From: Xiphydria camelus
Lineage: Eukaryota; Arthropoda; Insecta; Hymenoptera; Xiphydriidae
Assembly (NCBI GenBank): GCA_963678675.1
Contig: OY783199.1
Coordinates: 6,641,501-6,705,500 of the forward strand
DNA length: 64,000 bases
Direction: 5' to 3'
Position 1 is the first letter of the stretch. Each line of letters opens with the position of its first letter. The notes beneath the pieces are model-generated. The model was not told the DNA's origin. It saw nothing but the letters and a program-made list of their open reading frames with translations, and searched no databases. The translations under genes and the position numbers were made by a program. Of this stretch, positions 10,802-21,805 are shown piece by piece.

Positions 10802-11136
10802 TTAACATTAGAACCACGTGACTGTGCCACTTTTGGTCCATCTTGAAGTTCTTTCGTTTTCAATTAATTTATATTTGCTCCGGGAGTTCTCGTTTTTTGT
10901 GACTTTTCACAAATAGTGATCATAATTATAATTACAATAAATTTCACTTTTATGATGACAACCCTCTGCTGGAAAAATTCAGATTTACCTCAAACCGCGA
11001 TTGGGTCATTTTTGACCCATCGTAAAACCACCGTAAAACCAATTTTCAAAATTTGGAATGTAACAAAGTCAAATCTTAAGTTTTGTATATATAGGTACTT
11101 TTTCCATTTTCAACAAGTTTGCCCTGAAAGGGTTAA
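10802..11136. mobile_element. Possible piggyBac-like non-autonomous element
   Basis: The block is bounded by TTAA at 10802-10805 and TTAA at 11133-11136. The left end reads TTAACATTAGAACCACGTG and the right end, inverted, TTAACCCTTTCAGGGCAAAC. A word TGGGTCATTTTTGACCCA sits at about 11006. TTAA target sites and GGGTCA-TGACCC subterminal motifs are known traits of piggyBac-superfamily elements. The two ends do not match well to each other, so this could be half of one element plus a chance TTAA. Confidence 0.4.
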
Positions 11137-11273
11137 GATCAGCGCCATCGTGTTCCATTGCTTTTTATTTTATCGACAGAAGCTCAGCACAGCACTACTT
11201 GTGACAATTAAGTGTCGCATCAACATCCACTATACAAAGGAGAAGGGACTGCGCTTCGCATGATAGCGTCTCT

Positions 11274-11482
11274 CAGGCGTAAAAGTTCTATATATTTTGT
11301 ATATAATCCATATGTTGTTTTAATCATGTATGGATTATATATGATTTCTAAATACATCAACTATATAAAGACTATATACAAATTTTGGATGTTTGTATAA
11401 CTCATGTGTAGTCCTTATACAGTTAATATAGAAATCACATATAATCCATATATGGATTATATAGACAATATATCGATATTCT
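11274..11482 (+). mobile_element. Family A fold-back element (A2)
   Basis: Begins AGGCGTAAAAGTTCTATATA and continues with TTTGTATATAATCCATATGT, the family A left end, then runs through TATAAAGACTATATACAAAT and a mirrored right half to a degenerate right end. At about 209 bp it is a nearly unit-length, uninterrupted copy and the best reference for family A in the window. Confidence 0.85.
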
Positions 11483-13088
11483 CGCGCACAAATAGTACAC
11501 TTCTTCTTTTTACTTTATTACGTGTACGAATGAAACTGTTGTTAGCCGTAGCCAAACATACCCTAAAGTTTCAATAACGTGTTTTATTTAATAACGACTT
11601 TTTGTTCATCTATCCGATTATCACAATAGAGTAACATGTGTCATAAGTAACCCATCCGCGGTTCCAGGGGTAGCGCAAATCTCCTCGCTTCTAGCGTTAA
11701 ATCCTACCGAGCCGCCTAGCCTATTCGCTTCCGTACCTACTTACGCCTTCGACGGAGGTCTTCGTCGACCGACCCCGTTGCCGTTGCCGATAGTCGTTTC
11801 GTTTAGAGACTAACGTCGGTCGAATCCAATTTATATGTTACATAGATTACCACTTCTTCCCCCAGTCCTCACCCCGTAATGCGGATAGGTTCGATGTTAT
11901 TACTCGCGCGAGCGAGGAGAGCTTGGATGGGTGTACGGAGAGGTTTGAGGGGCGAGACGGATATACGGAGGGAGGTTAACGTGTGCACACGCGTATACAT
12001 CGCGAGAGAGGCCGCCCTTTGGAGTAACCTGATTAAAGCGCGCATTAGCAGCCGGCTGCAGCGGCGTCGAGCCAAGCATATATTCATCGTGGCATTTATT
12101 TTTTTTTACGCGGGGGTCAAGTAGTCTGCGTCGATATTGATCACGGCTCGCAAATCGCTCTTCGATGGAATTTACGGATAGATGTAAATAAATTCATTAA
12201 TTTTTCGCGACAAATTGCTAATGGTAACGCGATGGAATCGGTAAATCGACGGTGATAACCGGGAGAGTCCTCTTTGAATTCGATTAACAACCCTTCCTGC
12301 GATGGAGGATGCGAAAGGGGAAGAAATTCGGGGTCGAACGCGAGAGCTACGCGCATGCCTAACAGTAATAGCGCGCTGAAGACTACGGCGAATGTATGTA
12401 TAGCACCGCAGATAAGGAGTTATAGATAACGAGGGCTTTAGAATAACGTTACGCCGCGCGGAGTACCTTCTATCCCCGTCTCGTAAAGTTGTTTATCATC
12501 CGCGGCCTGTCTCGTAAACGCATCGCGATATGGGACGTTAAACCAAGGGATGGGAGGGCCTTGGTGAATATTGACTTCGAGGAATGGATGTGCGCGCGTG
12601 TGTGTGTCGTGGCGCGCGTCGCGGGTAAGGAAAAGAAACATTAGCAGGAAGAGAATGGAAAATCGAACGAGTGGGAGAAACCAGAAAGTAAAGATGAATT
12701 TCCGGCAAGAACGCTATTAGTTCTGGTTAGTACAGGTAGCTCGTTTATTGGTTTAATAATAATAGATATTTTAAAAATAGATACTTCATTTATAAGCATT
12801 GGATGGAAATTTAAGAAGTAAAATGCACCATACGTTGTACCTACTGAAAAGATTTACGAGCAAAAAACTCTTTGATCCTTTTTAAATATATTACATTGAA
12901 AATTTGATAGCACAATTTATTGAATTGCATACTTTGTCTACTACAATTTGTCTATTTTCTTGCAACTGTAGACGTTGTTACTAAAGAGACAAATTTCACC
13001 TTATAGGCAGGTAAGCACAAAGTATCATTTCACTGTACTCTACTATCTGGAACTTATGAAGTAACTTGTAAGCTGATTTCTATCGACA
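11483..13088. other. Unique region, mixed composition
   Basis: The GC-richer part (11650-12660) holds short opposing frames (72-81 codons around 11869-12124, 67-71 codons at 12141-12641) with no motif. A word GGTTAGTACAGGTAGCTCG at about 12726 recurs with one difference at about 45515. From 12740 the DNA is AT-rich with no partner found. Confidence 0.5.
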
Positions 13089-13378
13089 TACATATATTAG
13101 TAGGTCGAGTGTTTCGCTAATGAACCATGATTTTTCCGATAAAGGACTTCATTTGTTATACTCAGTTTTAATTCTGTAAATATTTCATTAATTAAAGCAT
13201 TACTGCACAAAAAAGTCTCTAACACTCTCCAGAATAAACAAGACATTAATTACTGAACTACAAAAGTTTAACGTGAAAATCGAAGACCACGCGTATAACA
13301 CTTTAATGATCCTTTACCGGAAACACCATGGTTCATAAGTGAAGTCATTTTTATTTGAAAATGAAAATGGATATAAAT
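13089..13378 (-). mobile_element. Family T MITE (T1)
   Basis: The reverse complement aligns along its length with 36480-36803. Shared words include CGTGGTCTTCG followed by TTTTCAC, CATGATTTTTCCGAT (inverted at the other end), and a GTGTTAGAGACTTTT word. The two ends of the copy (AACCATGATTTTTCCGATAAAGG region and its inverse near 13318) form long subterminal inverted repeats. It is non-coding. Confidence 0.75.
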
Positions 13379-15211
13379 TTATATTAATGCCACTCAATGA
13401 TGTTCATTATCTAGAAGACTTTTCATGCATGGGTATGCGTAAAACATGGCTTCTCACCAACTGCGTTCACGTAGTTCTCTCGATACCCACCTTCCTCCGA
13501 TAACGTACAGCAAGAAACGCAGCTCTCAGAGCATCGGATCCGCCAAATCTAAAAGTTTCGCGAAACTAAATTCACTCGAATTTCGTATAGACAGACGTCG
13601 ACCTCCAGGCAGTGTTTCCAGACGCCTTTCGTCGTATTCACATCCCCGGCGTTCGTCTCGCGTCTCCTGAAATTCTTCTCTATCGAAAAGCACGCCTTTC
13701 ATCCTCGTATCCCATCACGGCACGGATTTCGCAACCGACTCTCCTTTCCTTCGCCTTATAAATCTCTCGGATTTGAGGGCAGGGAGACCAAAGTGGCTCG
13801 CGGTGTCCTGACGGGTCCCTTGTCTTCCCGGGTGTCTTCCACCCCTCGGGCGACGCCACTTACGTCCCCTGAAAGGAGACTTTTCCCGGGGTGCCCGGAT
13901 CAATTAAGCGAAACCCTTCTCCGAGATAAACGCGGAAACGATTGCATTTTGAGAGCCGCAAGAAGCGCGGCGGAGATGCCTTTCAGCTCGCCGCGCTATT
14001 ATACTCGCGGGAGCGGTTCTCATAGCTCACCGGGCGCGCGCGCGCGCGCACAGCGAGATCGTCGTAACGCCCCGGGTAAATCCTCCGCGTAAACCGGGAC
14101 GATCCGCGGCGCTCGGGGGAAACGTTGATGCGCTTCCGTCTCGTTAGGCTCCTTCTTCTCCTCCCGCTTCGTCGTCACCTTTTCTCCGACTTCTTGCGTT
14201 CTCCCCGTTTCCCTCGCTCGTTGTTTCGGCTCTTTAAGTCGACCTCTCGCATACCTCGGAGGTACGACCCTCGCGCGCTCGCGTTCCTCTCTCTCTTGTC
14301 CTCCACCTCGGTCCCTCCTCTTTCCACTTGATACGGCTTTGCTCTCGCGCGCGGGTCAAGGGACAAAGTGTTTTCTCGCGAAGAAACGACTCTGGGCTCC
14401 TGGGCGAGGATTTTCTCGACGCCTCGTAACAATTTGCACCGTCGTTTGTGTATCCTTTGTTTTCCGCTTGGTTTCTTATCCGGTACACGTGTACTTGCTC
14501 GTTATATAGATACGCGTCGGTGGAAGGCGGTGTACAAGTGCCACCGTGGGAATAATTGAGGGGCGTCTTTCAATTCCGGGGACTTTGAAAATAGCTCGTA
14601 GGAATTTTTCAGGTGACAGTCAGGATACACCGATGTAACAGGTGAAAATCGTTCGATCAGTATTCGAGTACCATTGATTAATATTTAACGCCGTCTAATG
14701 AACATCGAATTCTCAGTGAGCAATTACATCTGCTGGACTAGTGCGCTTTGAATAAAATTTCATATTTCTTGAAAGGCAACACACAAATCAAAAATACGTG
14801 CATCTCTCACGCGTCCCGAAATAACTCTACGCGGATAACAGCTACGCGATACTGGAAGAATCTTTTTTGGATTCGGAGGAATAATCTAAACGCCGGTAGT
14901 GCGACCAAATTTACTGTAAGTACACGAATAATGCCAATATTATCGAAATATTGTTGTCTGTCAAATTTTATCAGCCATTACAGATGGTTAATGGGCATCG
15001 CCTGCGATTTTATTAATCAAATAATCAATTTTTAGACGATTATTAATAAAAAATCGCACGCTAGCGGCCTGGTAATAGTTTGACACGATAGATTAACATT
15101 GATTTTAGCGCATAAAAATAATCTGCGAAAGAGATATTTCGGGACTACGATTCAGGTAAATTTTGCCAACATGTAATAATGCTAAAAGACGTCCTTTAAT
15201 ATCCGGATAGG
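13379..15211. other. GC-rich unique block grading into AT-rich DNA
   Basis: 13440-14600 is CpG-rich and holds Ser/Arg-rich frames (13446-13670, 13793-14092 plus; 14175-14488 minus). The frame at 13446 starts with ATG and reads as 74 Ser/Arg-rich residues with no domain. From 14600 the sequence turns AT-rich; a 95-codon frame at 14748-15035 has no recognisable feature. Confidence 0.5.
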
Positions 15212-15535
15212 CATAATAATTCGAAAAATGCGGGAAAAATGATTTATCCCGAGTTTTTTCATCTTTCATTTTCGGCCTTATCTGAGCTGGAAAACGACAT
15301 TTTGAAATGCAGCTACGTCATCGTGTTGTGAGTACATCTCTCTCGCACTCGCAACTTAGTATAAGTGCTCTCTCCGGCGTTTCGTTGACGTCACGACGTT
15401 GTAGAGAAAAACGAATGTATAACTCTGCGAGTAATTATATTTTCTCTTTTGTGTGATATTTTTTGTATATGTATGCAGATTACAAATTGAATTTAAAAAT
15501 ATGAATACTCTTTTTGTTTAAAATCCGAATTCATA
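15212..15535 (-). mobile_element. Family R dispersed repeat (R1)
   Basis: The reverse complement matches R2 (33968), R3 (38333) and R4 (44582) over about 310 bases. Landmarks in family orientation are a TTCAATTTGTAATCTGCAT word, TCTACAACGTCGTGACGTCA, a GAGACGCA block, CGATGACGTAGCTGCATTTC and a TTTTCATTTTTCGGCC-type block. It has no terminal inverted repeats and no open frame, unlike the other families here. Confidence 0.85.
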
Positions 15536-16524
15536 CAGCAAATTTTACTCAGGCTTCTTACCAATGACACTTCCTGTATACATCCTTAATTTACTGAAGA
15601 TTATTTTCCACTAGTCGTCCCTTTTCACCAAATTGAATAATTTCAATTATACTCAAATATGCCTGGCTACTAAGACGTGTCCTTTTACTGGAGCAGTTAC
15701 CTTACCGACGACGAAGAATCGGGTCGTGGAATAGAATATTAATTTCCTTCCGGGGGAAACGTCGACCGATTTCCATTTATAGGAGAGGATCCGCAATCTC
15801 GTTCGTAGCTTCGTTTCCGCTTCGCCAAGGTGTACGCGAAGGTCCCGCGAAAAAATCGCGCGCGCACGGGGAGGACGACCCTTTCAAAAAGGCGCCGGAG
15901 GAGGGTGGGGGAGGAGGACATTGATTTATCGAGAGCTGGCGGGAATGTCAAGTCCCTGAGATAGCGGAGTAGTTTGGCCTTTGCCTGGCATTTGGGGAAC
16001 TCCGGCCCCTTGTCCGCGCGACATTATCTTTGTATATCCAGAGATCCCCAACAATACAGCCAGCCTCCCTTGCCGTACACTACTCGGTTCGTATAATACT
16101 GTATAATCTGAGCTCGACTCTAACCCTCTCTCTCTCTCTCTCTCCGGCAACTCCTCCGTTTAGCGGTGGTATATGTATACATTCGCGGGGGATACGGAGA
16201 TACGGTAAGCACACCGGCGTAAACTCCCTGCTACGGCGCGGGTACGGGACGACCCTATGATTACAACGGATAATCATCCTCTACCCAGTTACCCTCCCGG
16301 CTGATGCGTTCCAACGGGTTGCGCGAAAACGTCTCCCCTTCGCCGACGTCTATCTTTGAAGCACATATATGTATGAAATCGTATAGTCCTAAATTATCAT
16401 ACGTATATCGGATACGTGTACGAAGGATATCACGAAATCTACCCGCTTAGTCTTTAATTACACGCGTGAGGGCTCCGCGAATCTCTGGTTATCTCATATT
16501 TTAATAGGCTCAAGCGCGTTAGCG
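15536..16524. other. Unique region
   Basis: Short opposing frames of 65-76 codons at 15739-16277. A (CT)n run of about ten units lies at 16124-16144. I see no motif and no match elsewhere in the window. Confidence 0.5.
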
Positions 16525-17021
16525 TGGAAAGACTGATACCAGTAAACTTTACTGTATGGACGGTAAAAGAGGTGCACATGAGGGTTTTCGGATGTTCCTA
16601 TTGTGCTGAGGAACAATTTTTTTTAGAAACTAGTCAATTGTAATGTAACTATCATGATTTAATGTTTTCGAAAGAAAAATTACTATACCCCGCACTGTAA
16701 AAACATCCGAAAACCCTCGTGTGTATACCGAGAAAACAGTTCATCAACCGTTAATAAATTTAATTTGAAATACGGCGAAATAGATATTTCACTGGGACAA
16801 GATGTCAATTAATAAAATGTTTATTTCACTCAAACGGCTGCTTCGAAGGATTTAATTGGGGTAAATAAATATTGCAACGGTTAACGAATATTTACTTGGC
16901 CTAATAGGATATTTATTTCGCCATATTCAAACAAACATTTATCAACTACGAATGAACTGTTTTCCCATTGTAGCACTTTTATTACAAATGCAGTAAAATT
17001 TATTGCTATCAGTCTTTCCGC
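16525..17021 (+). mobile_element. Family G fold-back element interrupted by D3 (G1)
   Basis: Termini GGAAAGACTGATACCAGTAAA and, inverted at the right, GGAAAGACTGATAGCAATAAA. Subterminal words GAGGGTTTTCGGATGTT and AACATCCGAAAACCCTC form the second matching block. The right arm is split by a D element between GTGTGTA and GCACTTTTATTAC; removing 16726-16970 restores the arm symmetry. Unit length is then about 250 bp. Confidence 0.9.
16726..16972 (+). mobile_element. Family D MITE nested in G1 (D3)
   Basis: Starts CCGAGAAAACAGTTCATCAA and ends AACTGTTTTCCCATTG, flanked on both sides by TA. This is a clean TA target-site duplication in the right arm of G1. Interior words TACGGCGAAATA and ATTTCGCCATATTCAAACAA are diagnostic of family D. 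It is the cleanest unit copy of the family (about 245 bp). Confidence 0.9.
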
Positions 17022-18117
17022 ATAACGAGAAACATCCCTAATTTCGCGCGAATCGTTGAAGGTTCAATATTTAACTACCCATTCTTTTATCTTCAGATTT
17101 CTTCTTTCTCTCCTCGATCGATCGGCACTATATTTCCTCGCGTTTCCCAATTCTCATAAATTTGCCCGCAGTGTCTGGTCGTAGGAAAATAAGACAATCG
17201 CGGAATGATAAATATATATTGTAGAAACGTAAACGCGTATACAGACGTAAATACGTATGTATACTCAGCTACGTGTTTGCTCGTGAGTAGTACGTGGTAT
17301 ATCGCGACACATGCGCGGAACGGCCGGAATAAAATAGCGGAATACAATATCGAGAACCATCAATCGGCGGTGCTCGCGGCGAATCTAATAATCCGTACGG
17401 CTGGATCGCGGCCAACCGAAAGTCCGCGCCCCGTTTCTTATATAGGTACGTTGCGAAATCCGCGAGAGCGGCTCATGCACCAATTCCGGGAAGGTTGCTG
17501 CGCCCCTTCCCCACCACCCCCGCAGACATCGCGCCCTCCGATCGACATTCGGTCGGTCTGAAAAATGGTCTACTTCCGCCGATGCGATGGGGTGTAGATA
17601 GGCGCAGACGTAGTTGAATTAATAGCCGGGTATCTCCGTGGCCTATCTATTCATGGTCTCTCGCGCGCCGTGAGCCGGGCGCGAACCCTTCGGGGCAGCT
17701 GGCCGCTTACTGCAGCGCGGCACCTCCGCGCCGAGTTGTTATCTCGCTTCATCCCTTGAGTAAAAAGAGTATAAACCCCCCGCGCGCGAGCGTAGGCGCG
17801 TTTCATCCCGGCATAATGCGCGTGCGACGCGGTACGACGTAAGGGGTGAAGCGAGGGGGTGGACGGTGTTATAGAGATAGCGCCAACGCGCCTAGACACT
17901 CGCTCACTTCGTAAGGGATATAAATGACGCGAATGACGATGAATTCTCTGCTCCCTGGATGATCTTGTTTAACGGTCGATAAGGCCTCTCAGCGACTTTC
18001 GGGGAGGCTCGGTGGTTGATGCTATGCGTTAGAAGGGTTGGAAGTATATTTTCCATGGCTGGTAAGAAGTTCAGTGCGATTAAAACTCGTTTTGTAAGCG
18101 CAAAGAACGCACAAAGA
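17022..18117. other. Unique region
   Basis: Mostly GC-rich between 17280 and 17900, with frames of 118 codons (17205-17561 plus) and 82 codons (17651-17899 minus). The compositions are Arg/Pro/Ser-rich and no domain is visible. Confidence 0.5.
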
Positions 18118-18377
18118 AACATAATTAGGTTAAAATGGCAAAGAATGACGATCTGGTTAAACGCGTTTGGTTATTCTAATCAAAACACTCTGGTCAGTTG
18201 AAACAAATATCAAGTTATTCTAACCAACTTTTTAGTTACCCCAACCAAATGCTTAGTTAATTTAACCAAAAAGTAGTCAGTTTAAAAAAATAGACGGAGA
18301 ATTCATATCTCACCAAACAGTTTGGTCAGAGTCTGCAAAACTTTTGTTAAATTTACCAAGTAATTTATCTCGGTGCG
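18118..18377 (+). mobile_element. Family B MITE, uninterrupted (B1)
   Basis: Left side AGGTTAAAATGGCAAAGAAT, right side CCAAGTAATTTATCTCGGTG. The interior is a series of GGTTA / TAACCAA words in alternating form (e.g. TTGGTTATTCTAAT, TTCTAACCAACTTTTTAGTT). At about 260 bp this is the unit copy used to interpret the interrupted B2, B3 and B4. The left terminus is slightly degraded. Confidence 0.8.
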
Positions 18378-18400
18378 CCACGTGTATACACGTACCTACG

Positions 18401-18547
18401 TAGTATTTATTTATTTGAAGTTAATGAATATTTGTTGAAATATAGCGAAATAAACATATACATACATATTTTTTGTCGCAATAAAATCTTTACTTCGCCG
18501 TATTTGAAATTATATTTATCAACTGTTAATAAACTGTCTTCTCGGTA
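18401..18547 (+). mobile_element. Truncated family D element (D4)
   Basis: Contains GTTAATGAATATTTG, TATAGCGAAATAAACAT, TTTACTTCGCCGTATTTGAA and ends AACTGTCTTCTCGGTA. It is about 100 bases shorter than D3 and lacks much of the middle. It lies 24 bases after B1. Confidence 0.75.
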
Positions 18548-19854
18548 CTGAACTTTTCGCCCCAATTTCACCGGCCCGACCCCATTTACCGAAGCTCAAA
18601 GCTGCATAACAGCACAACCCCCCACCCTCGCACGCCTTTTCGCGCGAGATAGCGACGTCGCAGCTTTTCCCGACTCGATAGCTGATACTGTTAAGACTCG
18701 CAGCTGCGACACAAGCAGACCGGAAAATAACGTTAGGGGAGACAAAGGCTTCGACACACCCTCGCGTCTTATACGAGCGAGGTAATACCCCGGACGAAGC
18801 TTTTGATGTCTCGATAGCTGATACGATTAGACCTCGACGACGAGAAGAAATGCAGGAGGATGGCGTCGCGCGAGACGCGAGGTGCAACGCCGTGTGTGCC
18901 ATACAACATACCACCACACGTCGGTGGGATGTATTCTCACAGGTAAACAAATCCCAATACCAAGGGATGGTCACGCCGAAGCTCTCGCGGTTGCTCCGAC
19001 GATGTGAGAGGGTTTCTCCTGGTCGGTCCACCGCAGCCGCCGCCGCCGCCACCACCACCGCCGCTCGTCACGGTTGGCGAGCTAAGGAAAGACGGGGGGT
19101 AGAGGCGAAGGAAGGAAGGAAGCGCGGGCCTAGCGAGCTCTCCTGCCCAACGCGACTCGACTCTGGCGGGAGACAATTTATGAACGCGGGAAACAATGCG
19201 CCGGTAAAGCGAGGGTGCCTCGTGGAACAAAGTTAGCGCTCGCGCTCTGGCACTGGCCAACTTCGCACTCTCCACCAGGGACACGTCCCGGGGCATTTTC
19301 GACGTAATTTCAAGGAAAAACGACCCCTCGGGAGGGAGGAAGATCTGTGGACGCGGAGCCCCGGCGTGGATTCTCCGGGTTCGCCGCGCCGCGACCGAGA
19401 CGAATGTGCCGCGTCTATTCGCGGCTGAGAGGTTCGTTTCGTCGATGACGAGATTGCGGAATATTTGCCGCTGCGCGAGAATAATCGGTCGTATAGTGAG
19501 AGGTTGATTGCATTTGAGGAGGTTCGTCGGGTTTGGTAAATTTGAGAACTTTTTAGTTTCTAGTATCTTATTTAGTTTGATAAATATAATATCTGCGTGT
19601 ACCTATTAAATCTAAAATATGGTCTTCTCTGTGTTTACAGCGGTGAATTAACCGACTAGTGTTCAGTGTCATTTTCAGTTGTTTGCAGGTATTCAATTAA
19701 CTGTTTCTGCAATATTTAAAAATTGGTTTAAAAAATTGTACTTTTTTTTAATTAAGCTTCCGGAGAAATGTTTTAAACGACATGAAAATGCTTAATCCAA
19801 TGCCTCGAGCAAGACACTGCTCGGCAACTAAAATTGCCAGTGAGCGCTGATGAG
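18548..19854. other. GC-rich unique block
   Basis: A minus-strand frame of 179 codons (18519-19058) begins with an Ala/Val run encoded by a (CCG/CCA)n trinucleotide repeat at about 19032-19062. Plus-strand frames of 128 codons overlap it. No domain is recognised and the minus frame runs into D4, so coding is unlikely. The region from 19540 is AT-rich. Confidence 0.45.
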
Positions 19855-20015
19855 TTAACTCTCTTAATCTAAATGAATTAAAATCACTGAAAAGTCAATG
19901 AAATCCAGTAAATGGAAGGTTACTGAAATTATAGTAACCTTATATTCACTGAATTTCAGTGCCTGTACACTGATTGTCAGTTATTTTTTTTTACTGATTC
20001 AGATGAGAGAAAATG
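19855..20015. mobile_element. Small fold-back element (AA)
   Basis: Arms begin CTCTTAATCTAAATGAATTA at the left and, inverted, CTCTCATCTGAATCAGTAAA at the right. They meet at a perfect central palindrome, GGTTACTGAAATT then ATAGTAACC, at 19917-19939. No second copy was found. It is a MITE-like hairpin of about 160 bp. Confidence 0.7.
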
Positions 20016-20964
20016 TCCCATAAAACTTCCTGATAAATAGCGCTACAATTTGTATACCTATCACCATATCGTAAAAGTAAGAAACTAATGAAATTCTTTG
20101 ATAAAAATTCGTAAAAATTCGGAATAAACACTCAATAACGAATTTCTTATTCCACCTACAATATATATACCTCACCTCGAATAGGTTATACGTTTCTCGT
20201 GAAACCGGTTTCGCGGTGCTGCATCATCGGCGACCTAGTATCGCTCCCCTATGCAGTATTTCTCCAAAACTCAGACGCGCGGATACGCCGATACACGGCG
20301 AGTGCAGTCGCATATAGCTACGGCAGCACTCGTACCTGCAAGATACCGACGAATCGTCGAGAAGTCTTCATATATACGTCGACGTAGGAGGAAGTCTAGC
20401 ATCGAACCCCTTCGTTTTCTATACCAACTCTCCGCTCCACTCCGCTCGACGAGCAGTGAATCTCGCAGCCGAGTGAGTATTGCTCTACTTGATTTGATAG
20501 CAAAACAAATCTAGCAACGAAAGGGGGGTGGAGACAGGGGGTTGCCGCCGCTGCCGGCTCCGTTCGTCTCTTTGCTTTGCTTTCGCCTAAAGAGGGAGGA
20601 GGGAAAGGGAGAGGGTGCTTGACCCAGATCTCAAAATCCCCGAGCGAAATCGCACGGACGCTCCCGTTCCGCACACCCTCCCCTCCGGATCTCTTCGACT
20701 CGCCTCTCCCGCCGAGCGTGTCGGTGTGCGCCACCTTCGTGGTGGTCCGCTCGACCATCCATTTGTAATAATGTCGCTTCTGTAGACGCATTTAAATCTC
20801 AAATGGATTCCGTCTTCGGTTGTCGATCGAGCGTCGCGTCGTGAATTCGTTCTCGCGCATCTTCGGATGCGTCTTATCGGACGAGTAGGTACCTATAAGT
20901 TCTTGAGAAATGCTTCGATTGTAGATAAAGATTGTATTAGAATTTTTTTATATTGTTATATAAA
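20016..20964. other. Unique region
   Basis: GC-richer from 20180 to 20880. Opposing frames reach 131 codons (20396-20791 minus) with Ser/Arg/Gly-rich composition and no motif. Confidence 0.5.
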
Positions 20965-21079
20965 GATTATATTAGAATTAGAATTAGAATTAGAAAGATT
21001 ATATTAGAATTAGAATTAGAATTAGAAAGATTATATTAGAATTAGAATTAGAATTAGAAAGATTATATTAGAATTAGAT
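20965..21079 (+). repeat. 32-bp minisatellite, about 3.6 copies
   Basis: Units start at 20965, 20997, 21029 and 21061. Each is GATTATATTA followed by three GAATTA hexamers and GAAA. The first three units are identical and the last is partial. This is a nested repeat (hexamer within a 32-mer) and is likely to vary in copy number. Confidence 0.95.
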
Positions 21080-21084
21080 ATATC

Positions 21085-21201
21085 CGTGTAAAAATTTATC
21101 AGAGGCTGCGTTACATTTCTTTCGTAACAATATATTTCAGCAAACAATTTAGTTTCTGCCTCCGAGATTTTGGATAAATTAACCAAGTTTTTTCTCAGTG
21201 T
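21085..21201. mobile_element. Right end of a family B-like MITE
   Basis: Ends TAAATTAACCAAGTTTTTTCTCAGTGTA, that is the AACCAAGTTT and TCTCAGTGTA words of the B terminus at 21172-21200. A possible left end CCGTGTAAAAATTTATC is near 21086. Only one arm can be placed with confidence. Confidence 0.55.
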
Positions 21202-21311
21202 ACGATGTCAGCATTACATTTTCAAATCAATCTTTATAACCTCCTTAGGACTCCTTATAAGAATCCTACTAAATCCTTAACCATATTCCGACATGGGTAG
21301 GTGTAAGAATC

Positions 21312-21805
21312 CAGGCGGAAAAGTTCTACATATTTTGTATATAATCCATATCGTCGGCTAAATATGTTAACCTGCTAACTCACATGAAGTTAGATTTTCA
21401 GGAGCGAGAAAAAAACTGTCTTGATCAATACAAGAGTTCTTATATGACAACGGATTTTAACACAATAGTTGTCAGTATTTGTCTAACCTTCTTTTAAATA
21501 AAATGCATGTCAATTATTTAGTCTAGTCTAGCCATGAAGTTGCCGAGTATCAAAGCATCTTAAAATCGTAAGATATGGAGTTAGCATGAGGTTAACACAT
21601 TTAGCCGACGATATGTGGTTTTGGTCATACATGGATAATATATAATTTCCATATTAATAATATAAGGGCTATATACAGATTTTGGAATGTTTGTATAATC
21701 CATATACAGTCCTTATATAGTTAATATAGAAATCACATATAATCTATATATGACCAAAGGCACATATGGATTATATAGAAAATATGTAGAATTTTTCCGC
21801 CCGGA
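21312..21805 (+). mobile_element. Family A element interrupted by Y (A3)
   Basis: Left end CAGGCGGAAAAGTTCTACAT, right end GTAGAATTTTTCCGCCCGG, a strong terminal inverted repeat. The interior matches A2, A4 and A5, including AGTCCTTATATAGTTAATA. Element Y splits the left arm. After removing 21352-21614, about 230 bp remain, the unit length of family A. Confidence 0.9.
21352..21610. mobile_element. Element Y nested in A3, TSD ATAT
   Basis: Inverted termini CGTCGGCTAAATATGTTAAC and, inverted, CGTCGGCTAAATGTGTTAAC continue for about 30 bases with one small gap. The flanking ATAT is present on both sides, and the family A sequence CCATATGTGG is restored when one copy of ATAT and Y are removed. 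The 4-bp duplication separates it from the TA-duplicating families. It is 259 bp and non-coding. Confidence 0.9.

Noticed and set aside
18519..19058. 179-codon minus-strand frame
   Set aside because: Starts in a CCG/CCA repeat and ends in a D element; no motif.
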